A stretch of DNA of 41,935 nt from Candidatus Heimdallarchaeota archaeon (GTDB lineage: Archaea > Asgardarchaeota > Heimdallarchaeia > JABLTI01), in NCBI GenBank assembly GCA_019894765.1, contig JAGXNT010000016.1, positions 1-41,935 of the forward strand, read 5' to 3'. This document shows, piece after piece, positions 35,706 through 41,935 of the stretch; the stretch's first letter is position 1, and every line of letters starts with the position of its first letter. The translations under genes and the position numbers were made by a program. The notes beneath the pieces are model-generated. The model had not been told where the DNA came from and did not search any database. It saw only the letters and a program-made list of their open reading frames with translations.

Positions 35706-37358
35706 TTAGAAGTCATCCATATCTGGGCCACCAGGCATTCCACCGGGCATACCTCCACCAGGCATACCACCAGTAGATTTGGCAGCAATAATATCATCGA
35801 TTCTTAAGATCATTTGAGCAGCTTCACTAGCGGAAGAAATAGCTTGTCGGGCAACGCTAACAGGTTCAAAGACTTTTTCTTTGACCATATCTGATGGTTT
35901 TCCAGTTTCTAAGTTTACACCAGCAGTGTCAGACCCCTTGTCGTGTGCAGCTCTTAAAGCAACTAGCGCATCGATAGGATCAAGACCAGCATTCTCAGCT
36001 AGTGTTCTTGGAATGATTTCAAGGGCTTCTGCGAATTTCTCAACTGCGAGTTGTTCTCTACCAGAGAGAGTGTTGGCGTATACCTTCAATTTTCTGGAGA
36101 GATAAATTTCAGGGGCACCACCACCAGGAACGACTAATCCGTCTTGGATTATGTTTCTGATAACACAGAGAGCATCATGAATGGAACGCTCAGCTTCATC
36201 AACGATTAAATCGCTACCACCACGAATCAATATGCTAACGCTCTTAGGATTAGGGCATCCTTCAACAAAAATAAAATCATCATCACCAATTTTGCGTTCT
36301 TCTACGACATCAGCTTGTCCTAAGTCTGTCTTATCGACACCCTCGATTCTAGTAACAAGTGTTGCACCAGTAGCCATACTAAGTTTTTCCATGTCGGATT
36401 TCTTGATTCTACGAACAGCCATAACACCTTTCTTAGCAAAGAAGTGTTGAGCAAGGTCGTCAATGCCTTTCTGGGAGAGAATGACATTAGCACCAGTAGC
36501 AATAACCTTGTCGACCATATCTTCAATCATTTGTTGTTCTTGGTCGAGGAAAGCCTTCATTTGATCAGGGTTTGTAATGTTGATTTTAGCATCGAATTCA
36601 GTCTTGGTTATTTCGATAGCAACATCAAGAAGCAAAATTTTAGCTTTATCGATTTTCTTAGGCATGCCAGAATGAACTACGCTTTTATCAAGAACAATGC
36701 CCTTGATTAGTTCAGTTTCCTTGATGGACTCACCTTTCTTTTTCTCAATCTTGACGTTATCGATGTCGCAAACCTTCTTGCCACCTTCATCCACTGTAAT
36801 TTGTAGTGCTGCGTTAATGACGATCTCAGCAAGGTCCTGACTGTGACCAGCAATAACTTTGCTGCTCATCGAAGTTCTGACGCTTTCCTTGAGCATTTCA
36901 CGGTCAGAAATGTCAACTTGAATAGCTAATTTATCCAACTGATCCAATGCATAAATGGTTGCTTTACGATAACCATCAACGATAATGCTAGCGTGAACAT
37001 CTTGAGATAATAATTCCTCAGCTTGTTTTAGCAATTCACCAGCAATAACAACAACAGTGGTAGTGCCGTCACCAACCTCGTCATCTTGAACTTTGGCTAG
37101 TTCGACAACGAACTTGGCTGCTGGGTGTTGAATCTCCATTTCCTTCAAAATGGTCGCACCATCGTTAGTAATCACAACATCACCGAAGGAATCCACGAGC
37201 ATCTTGTCTAGACCTCTTGGTCCAAGAGCAGATCGGATTGCTTCTGCGACTATTTTTGCTGCAGCAATATTGTTTTGCTGAGCGTTTCTTCCTTGGGTCC
37301 TTTCAGTCCCTTCTCTTAGGAGGAGGACTTGTTGACCGCCAATTTGTACGAGACTCAT
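35706..37358 (-). CDS. thsA: Thermosome subunit (group II chaperonin)
   Basis: The sequence includes [26 protein letters not shown], the ATP-site GDGTTTVV (with the conserved Asp), and VVPGGGAPE, all signatures of CCT/thermosome proteins. Length (550) is full. The C-terminus carries Gly-Gly-Met-Pro repeats. This folds proteins in double-ring complexes. AGGAGA lies about 12 bases before the ATG. Only one subunit is in this window. The upstream spacer, which it shares with the NYN-nuclease gene, has an inverted repeat. Confidence 0.97.
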   Translation of the reverse strand: MSLVQIGGQQVLLLREGTERTQGRNAQQNNIAAAKIVAEAIRSALGPRGLDKMLVDSFGDVVITNDGATILKEMEIQHPAAKFVVELAKVQDDEVGDGTTTVVVIAGELLKQAEELLSQDVHASIIVDGYRKATIYALDQLDKLAIQVDISDREMLKESVRTSMSSKVIAGHSQDLAEIVINAALQITVDEGGKKVCDIDNVKIEKKKGESIKETELIKGIVLDKSVVHSGMPKKIDKAKILLLDVAIEITKTEFDAKINITNPDQMKAFLDQEQQMIEDMVDKVIATGANVILSQKGIDDLAQHFFAKKGVMAVRRIKKSDMEKLSMATGATLVTRIEGVDKTDLGQADVVEERKIGDDDFIFVEGCPNPKSVSILIRGGSDLIVDEAERSIHDALCVIRNIIQDGLVVPGGGAPEIYLSRKLKVYANTLSGREQLAVEKFAEALEIIPRTLAENAGLDPIDALVALRAAHDKGSDTAGVNLETGKPSDMVKEKVFEPVSVARQAISSASEAAQMILRIDDIIAAKSTGGMPGGGMPGGMPGGPDMDDF

Positions 37359-37476
37359 TTTAGTTTTGATTCTCCTATTTTTTTTAAAATTTGATTTTAT
37401 ATTCTGCTTATCTTCATCAGTAAGCGATTTTCTGGTGATTTGTACTGATATTTAAATCTTGCGTGAAGTATTTTTT

Positions 37477-37500
37477 TAGCTTTTTAAAAACGAAAAGCTA
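37477..37500. repeat. 8-bp inverted repeat, operator candidate
   Basis: TAGCTTTT and AAAAGCTA are separated by 8 bases. The right arm overlaps the start of the plus-strand TATA box (GCTATAAATAAT). Confidence 0.4.
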
Positions 37501-37509
37501 TAAATAATA
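37498..37509 (+). promoter_or_regulatory. TATA box before NYN-nuclease gene
   Basis: GCTATAAATAAT predicts a transcription start near 37528, followed at once by GGAG (37531-37534). This places the translation start near 37545, not at 37737. Confidence 0.5.
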
Positions 37510-37736
37510 GATGAAGATTTGGTTGACTCTGGAGTGTATAGAAGATCACAACTAAAGAAACAGAATTACCTAATATTATCAAAGAAAATCTAGTTAAGAA
37601 CAAGTACACTGTAGTTGAGGATTTATTCATAATTACTGCTCACTATCTTCACTTACAAGCTGAACTAGATGTACCTCCCAAGCTCAGAATTGATGCCGCA
37701 GCATATAATGATAAGGGAATTCTTTTTGTTATTTAC

Positions 37737-38432
37737 TTGACCAATAAACACTCGCTAGAGAATCTTGCTATTTTGACTAAGCTAGCTAATAAAGTTCATG
37801 TGGCAGTAGATTTAGAAGTTGTTTTTGATTTAGAAGATTCCTTTAAGGAAAGGTTAAAGTCTCTTGGTATCGGTCTCGTCACTGAGAACGATAAAAAAGA
37901 CATCCAAGTTATTTCTCCTCCTCTTTTCGAGGATTTACCTATCCAGACAACTGAAAAAATCAGGAGATCAATTGACTTCAAGCTTCACCTTGATAATTTC
38001 TACAGCTCAGCGATTATTATTGATGGTAGTAATGCTTTGCTTTGGAATACTCCTGAAGGAGAGAAAGGGAAAGTTGCTGATTTAGAGCTTATGATTGACT
38101 CATTAAGGGAATTAGGTTTTTCCAGGTTTTATCCTGTTATTGGTCCATCCATGGTTTTTCGGGTTGACGATAAAACCAGATTAGAGCAATTGATGAAGAA
38201 ACCTAACTGGATAAAAGCTCCTCCAAATATTGATAGTGATATCATTCTTCTTGACAAAGCTGTTGAGGAAAACGGTTATGTTGTTTCGAATGATAAATTT
38301 GATAACCATACCGATTATACTCGGTTTCTTCATAAACGGTGCATTCTCTTTCATTTCGCTGATAACAAAGTTCGATTCAATTGGGCTCACAATCAAAAAT
38401 CTATCAAAGGTAAAATAGACGAATCTCAATAA
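37737..38432 (+). CDS. Zc3h12a/NYN-type ribonuclease-like protein
   Basis: The C-terminal domain (about 90-215 of 231 residues) has IIIDGSNALL (IDGSN 95-99), DSDIILLDKA (D166, D168), and VVSNDKFDN (SND 184-186), the metal-binding Asp set of the PIN-like Zc3h12a/NYN nucleases. These cleave RNA. The listed start is TTG at 37737, the first normal start codon, but the coding frame clearly continues upstream to about 37545 (see findings). The upstream part adds about 64 residues with sequence like DVPPKLRIDAAAYNDKGILFVIY. It is divergent from the thermosome gene. Confidence 0.75.
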   Translation: MTNKHSLENLAILTKLANKVHVAVDLEVVFDLEDSFKERLKSLGIGLVTENDKKDIQVISPPLFEDLPIQTTEKIRRSIDFKLHLDNFYSSAIIIDGSNALLWNTPEGEKGKVADLELMIDSLRELGFSRFYPVIGPSMVFRVDDKTRLEQLMKKPNWIKAPPNIDSDIILLDKAVEENGYVVSNDKFDNHTDYTRFLHKRCILFHFADNKVRFNWAHNQKSIKGKIDESQ

Positions 38433-38493
38433 AATCGCTTGTTTCTTTAGTTCATTATTCGAAAATCTTTTTGATGATGTTTTCATTATTAAC

Positions 38494-39489
38494 TTGAAGC
38501 AAATGTTTTCCACCACAAATACCTTTAAGCGCCTTGCAAATCACATTCGTATGTGCGGTGAGTTAGCTTGCTTACTCGAGGTAAGTGCTACTCCCAAACC
38601 AGGAAACGTGCACCGATTTCAAGATTTTGCTGAAATCCGTTACGAGGATTTCCTAGCCTCCAGTGTTTCCTTGGGTGTTTGGCTTGAGGAACTTGCTATG
38701 AAAGGTTTGCTTTTGAAGGATGATAAGATCAGTTGGCAACAAATAGAATTGGGTAAAACCATCAAAGAAGCTGTTAAGCAAAGCAATTTCTTCCATCAAC
38801 GAAGCAATACTAATCTTGGGATAATCCTCCTCTTGTCACCTCTAAGCGTTGCAGCAGGACTAACAGTTCTAGAAGAAGAACCAAACTGTAATCACGACTT
38901 ACTTCAAAAGAATGCTCTCGAGGTAATGAAGAACACAACGGTGGAAGATGCTATTTTTGTTTCAGAAGCTATAGCAAGTGTTTCTCCAGGTGGCCTTGGG
39001 AAAGTTGATCAATATGATGTCACGGAATCTTCTCTTGAAGAAGAGCTTCGCTCAGATGATGTCAATTTGCTAAAACTAATGGATATTTGTCAAGAGCGAG
39101 ATAGTATTTGTTTTGAACTAGCACTTGGATACCCAATCACAATTAATACTGGCTTGGCTGCTTTGAAATGGTCTCTGTCTATCCGGAACGACATTAATTT
39201 GGCTATTATCGATGCTTACTTGGCTATTCTCTCAAATTATCCTGACACTTTAGTTAAAAGGAAATTCGGTGATGAAATAGCTCAACGAATCTCTAAGCGA
39301 GCTTCAGACATTGTCAATGTTGGTGGAGCATTGACCTTAGAAGGACGACGAGAGCTTGAGGAACTTGACATAGAATTGAGGGAAGCAGAAGAAAAAATTA
39401 ATCCGGGAACAACCGCGGATATCATTGCATCCACTATTTTTGTTTACTTGCTTTCTGGTGGTAAACTTGGGGATGAAAAGATAGAATAA
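38494..39489 (+). CDS. CitG-family protein (triphosphoribosyl-dephospho-CoA synthase-like)
   Basis: The 331-residue protein has LLEVSATPKPGNVHRFQDF, the N-terminal signature of CitG/MdcB-like proteins, and NTNLGIILLLSPLSVAAGL, also conserved. In bacteria this enzyme makes the prosthetic group for citrate lyase or malonate decarboxylase. Archaeal members have unknown substrates, so the exact reaction is not set. TTG at 38494 is the frame start and ATG at 38503 is a good alternative. It follows the nuclease gene on the same strand after 61 bases. Confidence 0.85.
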   Translation: MKQMFSTTNTFKRLANHIRMCGELACLLEVSATPKPGNVHRFQDFAEIRYEDFLASSVSLGVWLEELAMKGLLLKDDKISWQQIELGKTIKEAVKQSNFFHQRSNTNLGIILLLSPLSVAAGLTVLEEEPNCNHDLLQKNALEVMKNTTVEDAIFVSEAIASVSPGGLGKVDQYDVTESSLEEELRSDDVNLLKLMDICQERDSICFELALGYPITINTGLAALKWSLSIRNDINLAIIDAYLAILSNYPDTLVKRKFGDEIAQRISKRASDIVNVGGALTLEGRRELEELDIELREAEEKINPGTTADIIASTIFVYLLSGGKLGDEKIE

Positions 39490-39639
39490 ATACTTCTCTC
39501 ACAATTCGACCATCTTTATCATTAATAATGTCCTTTTTATAGCTATAACGAAAACATTATTTTACCCTTTTTGCACTATCAAACAAACGGATAAGAGAAA
39601 ATACCGATATTTAATTAATTTAAAGGACGATCGATCGTA

Positions 39640-40557
39640 TTGAGTGAAGAAGAAAAATCTACTGAAGAAAAAGAAAAGGAATTAGCTTTCTACCGAAACC
39701 AAACCAAAGTGTTACGCGAAAAAAATCGTGATTTGCGAAATGCTTTACTCTTAGCTGAGTCTCAACCAGTACCAGAGGAAACCGAAGAAACTGCCCAAGA
39801 ATCTCTTTCTGATATTAGGAAAATTATCTCAGATTCAAAGAAACAGATCACAGAGAAATTGAGCCAATTCAAGGAAACCCTAAATGAAACTGACATTACA
39901 ACGGAATCTACCGTAGACACAACAGGTGCACCTACACCACAAAAGTATAGTACACAAATGGACGGCGCAGAGGTAAAACCACGTCAACCAACTGAGCCTT
40001 TATCAGAAGAAGCTGATGTCTTAGTTAGGCAAGTAGATTACTTAAAACAGGAAATAGATCGTCTAGAAACATTTCTTGAGCAATCTGAAATGGTTAATAA
40101 TCAATTACAAGAACTACTTTCAAAACACAATATTGATGTTTCAGAAATATCCAAAGCAGTTGCTGAGGCATCTAAAACTGCTGTTTCACCCAAAGCCATT
40201 CAAAAATCAGAGCCAGTCTCAACACATACAGTTACTACCACATCTATTCCTGCGAAAATCGAGACTAAACCAGAACCAATAACTGAGACAAAACCTGAAC
40301 CGAAACTAAAAGAATTGGATCCTTCAATCGTTAAACTATTTGATAATTTTAAAGGAAAAATAGGTAAGAGAATTAGTGACGATGATATTGTAATTGAAAT
40401 CCTTAATCTTCGAGAAGAACTAATGGATCTCATACCTCATTCCCGTGTTTTCTATGAAATGCAAGTAGAATACCGACGGTGGAAGCGTGGAACCAGTTCT
40501 AAGAAAGAATTACAAGAAGCAATAATTGAATGGGAAAAGACAATCGCTTCTTTGTAG
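39640..40557 (+). CDS. Coiled-coil hypothetical protein
   Basis: The 305 residues are charged and mostly helical. A first coiled coil covers about residues 5-70 (EKEKELAFYRNQTKVLREKN), a second about 125-165 (LVRQVDYLKQEIDRLETFLE), separated by Thr/Pro-rich linkers. The C-terminal 80 residues (LFDNFKGKIGKRISDDDIV through IEWEKTIASL) look like a compact helical domain. No family is recognised. The start is TTG at 39640 with AAAGGA about 12 bases before it, and no other start is in the right place. It may be a structural or scaffold protein. Confidence 0.65.
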   Translation: MSEEEKSTEEKEKELAFYRNQTKVLREKNRDLRNALLLAESQPVPEETEETAQESLSDIRKIISDSKKQITEKLSQFKETLNETDITTESTVDTTGAPTPQKYSTQMDGAEVKPRQPTEPLSEEADVLVRQVDYLKQEIDRLETFLEQSEMVNNQLQELLSKHNIDVSEISKAVAEASKTAVSPKAIQKSEPVSTHTVTTTSIPAKIETKPEPITETKPEPKLKELDPSIVKLFDNFKGKIGKRISDDDIVIEILNLREELMDLIPHSRVFYEMQVEYRRWKRGTSSKKELQEAIIEWEKTIASL

Positions 40558-40590
40558 AAGTTAATGGTTTTCATTTCTCCATTTTTCTTT

Positions 40591-40599
40591 CTATAATAA
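40591..40599 (+). promoter_or_regulatory. TATA box before candidate RNA
   Basis: CTATAATAA in a T-rich setting predicts transcription from about 40622, ahead of the paired segment. Confidence 0.4.
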
Positions 40600-40621
40600 T
40601 TTCAGAACTACTACTTAGTTG

Positions 40622-40760
40622 TGAATATTAGAGGGTTAAAAGGGAGGGAGGTAAAGAAGTTTCCCTCCCATCGGATGTAGTGGAGGACTAATCCCCAGTA
40701 AGTGGGGATAGTTCATCGAGGTGAGAGGTGAGGTATGCATACATTTCTGCCTTTTCCGTT
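40622..40760 (+). ncRNA. Candidate structured small RNA
   Basis: Two stable hairpins are seen: GGGAGGGA with TCCCTCCC (40642-40649 and 40662-40669), and ATCCCC with GGGGAT (40691-40696 and 40704-40709), the latter extended by ACTA/TAGT with a bulged A. Flanking CGGATG and CATCG can close it. GTATGCATAC follows. There is no matching protein frame and no known family that I recognise. Ends are approximate. Confidence 0.45.
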
Positions 40761-40836
40761 ATAAAGTCCTATATTACCCGTATAGTTGTTGCAATAGCTC
40801 CACAAGTATATTCCAATATTACCTTGCTATTACATT

Positions 40837-40893
40837 ATTTTCTCGTTTTTTCCTTGTTTTTCTTCTTTTCGTCTCGGTTTTTTCTCCTTTCCC
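40837..40893 (+). terminator. Pyrimidine-rich terminator-like tract
   Basis: Several T-runs (TTTTTT, TTTTT and TTTTTT) in a nearly purine-free stretch match the poly-T style of archaeal transcription termination. It lies downstream of the candidate RNA and before the TrmB promoter. Confidence 0.4.
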
Positions 40894-40936
40894 ATAGATT
40901 CTTAAAAGAAAATGCTTTTATGGGACTGGTTCCATA

Positions 40937-40952
40937 TACTACCATGGTGGTA
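40937..40952. promoter_or_regulatory. Near-perfect 16-base palindrome, operator candidate
   Basis: TACTACCATGGTGGTA is symmetric except for one base pair. It ends 5 bases before the ATG of the TrmB gene and lies about where transcription would start from the TATA-like CTTTTATGG near 40914-40922. A TrmB-family dimer could bind it to control its own gene. Confidence 0.5.
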
Positions 40953-40957
40953 AATGA

Positions 40958-41758
40958 ATGAGTTTCACCGAGGATATAATAGAGGAGCTGAAGAAGCTAG
41001 GCTTCAATGAGTATCAAGCAAAAATCTATACAGCTCTAGTTGGCCTTGGTGTTGCGACTGCTTCTGAGATCTCGCAAACAAGTGGGGTTCCTCCAAATAA
41101 GGTTTATTCTGTTATTGATAGTTTGAAGAAAAGGGGTTTAGTTCTTGCTCAAGAAAGTGACACAAGCACTAATAGGTATCGTCCCCGGTCTCCCGATTCA
41201 TTTATGAAAGAACTCAGAACCGATTATGAAACAGCATTCAAAAAAACGGAAGATAAACTATTTGCTCTATATGAACGTAGTAAAAAAGCGTTCATACCGG
41301 AATTATGGATTCTCCGTGGTGCTCAAGCTGTCTTCAGTAAGATAAAAGAAATGGTCATGGATGCTAACAATGATATTTGTATAGGTATTGATAACCCGTT
41401 TGATTTACATCTCCATGGCATTGACCAAGTACTCAGTGAAGCTAGAGGGCATCTCAAGAGCATGACCATAATTACTGGGATAGATGGTATCGATAATCCC
41501 GGTGAAGTTAATATTCTGAAATCTCTTTCAAAATTTGCTGATATTCGCGTTTCAGAGAATTTCCATGCTATTTGGGTCATTATTGATTCCCGAGAAATTC
41601 TACAGGGAACATATGCCCAACTAGAAGGCGGAATAGAACTAGGTGTTATGGCAACTTGGACTGACAATCCGAGTTTTGCAGAACTATGGAAGCGTTTCAG
41701 TGATTCCTTATGGGAAACCGCTACTCCTCTAGATAAAGTAAAACTCCCTACAACATAA
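40958..41758 (+). CDS. TrmB-family transcriptional regulator
   Basis: The first 70 residues form the TrmB winged helix: LKKLGFNEYQAKIYTALVGLG, then ASEISQTSGVPPNKVYSVIDSLKKRGLV. A coiled-coil segment follows (about 75-110), then a C-terminal domain (110-266) with the usual PLD-like fold of TrmB proteins (FIPELWILRGAQAVFSKIKEMV through WVIIDSREILQG). TrmB proteins sense sugars or other ligands and control transport and metabolic genes. The ligand is not set. A palindrome just upstream may be its own operator. Confidence 0.9.
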   Translation: MSFTEDIIEELKKLGFNEYQAKIYTALVGLGVATASEISQTSGVPPNKVYSVIDSLKKRGLVLAQESDTSTNRYRPRSPDSFMKELRTDYETAFKKTEDKLFALYERSKKAFIPELWILRGAQAVFSKIKEMVMDANNDICIGIDNPFDLHLHGIDQVLSEARGHLKSMTIITGIDGIDNPGEVNILKSLSKFADIRVSENFHAIWVIIDSREILQGTYAQLEGGIELGVMATWTDNPSFAELWKRFSDSLWETATPLDKVKLPTT

Positions 41759-41777
41759 AAAAAAGATAAATTTTGAA

Positions 41778-41935
41778 TTAAGCTTTTTGCCAGAAGCTGA
41801 ATTCTTCCTCTTCTTCCTTTTCATCATCTTTCTTTGTTTTATCTGCTCTTTTCTTTGATTCACGATCAACGATTACTTTGACGATTCCTTCAAAGAGGTC
41901 AGGAACACTTACCCCTGTTTTTGCGGATGTTTCCA
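41778..41935 (-). CDS. C-terminal part of a Ras/Rab-like small GTPase
   Basis: The minus-strand frame at the edge reads ETSAKTGVSVPDLFEGIVKV, the G5 box and last helix of Ras-superfamily GTPases, followed by a charged tail (KKDDEKEEEEEF) and FSFWQKA at the end. It has no C-terminal Cys for prenylation. The gene is cut by the window edge, so G1-G4 motifs are not seen. Such GTPases are abundant in Asgard archaea and eukaryotes, and rare in other archaea. Confidence 0.85.
   Translation of the reverse strand, partial: ETSAKTGVSVPDLFEGIVKVIVDRESKKRADKTKKDDEKEEEEEFSFWQKA

Larger units (their letters stand above)
37359..37736. other. Divergent spacer plus upstream coding extension
   Basis: The first 140 bases hold promoters for the thermosome (minus) and the nuclease (plus). 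TAGCTTTT and AAAAGCTA form an 8-bp inverted repeat (37477-37484 and 37493-37500). From 37542 onward the frame of the nuclease gene is open, with no stop until 38432, though no ATG, GTG or TTG occurs before 37737. Confidence 0.6.
40558..40957. other. Spacer with candidate RNA gene and TrmB promoter
   Basis: About 400 bases hold a TATA box (40591-40599), strongly paired sequence from 40642 to 40718, a 10-base palindrome GTATGCATAC (40733-40742), a long pyrimidine tract (about 40837-40893) and a 16-base near-palindrome at 40937-40952. The 77-residue frame at 40728-40961 is rejected. Confidence 0.6.

Noticed and set aside
39629..39638. Palindrome CGATCGATCG before the coiled-coil gene
   Set aside because: It is a short simple repeat at the gene start and gives too little evidence for a regulatory site.
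40728..40961. 77-residue frame before the TrmB gene
   Set aside because: It overlaps the pyrimidine tract and promoter, gives a Phe/Ser run, and lacks a ribosome-binding site in a sensible place.
1..41935. CRISPR arrays, tRNA or rRNA genes, insertion sequences
   Set aside because: Reading by eye found no direct repeat series, no tRNA T-arm or cloverleaf, no rRNA core sequence and no transposase motif.

Overview
This is an AT-rich archaeal window, most likely from an Asgard archaeon. Clear archaeal genes are an SRP19 protein, a Gar1-like H/ACA protein, a group II chaperonin (thermosome) with a Gly-Met-Pro tail, a TrmB-family regulator, and an Ard1/RimI-type N-acetyltransferase with an ENYP motif. 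Many genes have TATA boxes 20-35 bases before their starts. The Asgard hint is the partial gene at the right edge: it reads ETSAKTG, the G5 box of a Ras/Rab-like small GTPase, a family strongly expanded in Asgard genomes. Regnase-like and twin site-2-protease genes fit such a genome but do not prove it. No rRNA, tRNA, CRISPR array or insertion sequence was seen.

Region 1 (1-14.6 kb) is a surface-glycan island: two GT-C-type membrane glycosyltransferase-like proteins, two GT4 and one GT2 glycosyltransferases, a Wzx-like flippase, an asparagine-synthase-like amidotransferase without the usual N-terminal Cys, and a UppP-type polyprenyl-diphosphate phosphatase. Together they could build a lipid-linked glycan, flip it, transfer it to protein and recycle the carrier. 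A CaCA-type cation exchanger and a degenerate alkaline-phosphatase-superfamily protein lie within it.

Region 2 (14.7-18.3 kb) holds DegV, a 7-TM protein, an orphan HypA, the SRP19-Gar1 pair, and a small transcription unit with two tandem Lys-rich microproteins (29 and 27 residues) that resemble each other. Region 3 (18.3-24.0 kb) is one minus-strand operon: two SDR dehydrogenases, GcvPA, GcvPB and a GGDGT NAD-kinase-like protein, without GcvT or GcvH. Region 4 (24.0-26.6 kb) is mostly intergenic DNA with strong inverted repeats plus two unrecognised genes.

Region 5 (26.6-35 kb) has membrane proteins, a ferric-reductase-like haem protein, an operon of YVTN propeller, ferredoxin-nitroreductase and a hypothetical protein, and two tandem zinc-ribbon/M50 site-2 proteases. 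Region 6 (35-42 kb) has the N-acetyltransferase, the thermosome, a Zc3h12a/NYN-like ribonuclease with a problematic start, a CitG-family protein, a coiled-coil protein, a likely structured RNA, a TrmB regulator with a near-perfect palindrome before it, and the GTPase fragment.

The observations most worth following are the twin microproteins, the two structured intergenic segments (24.16-24.30 kb and 40.62-40.76 kb), the Regnase-like gene whose frame runs upstream of any normal start codon, and the twin M50 proteases.
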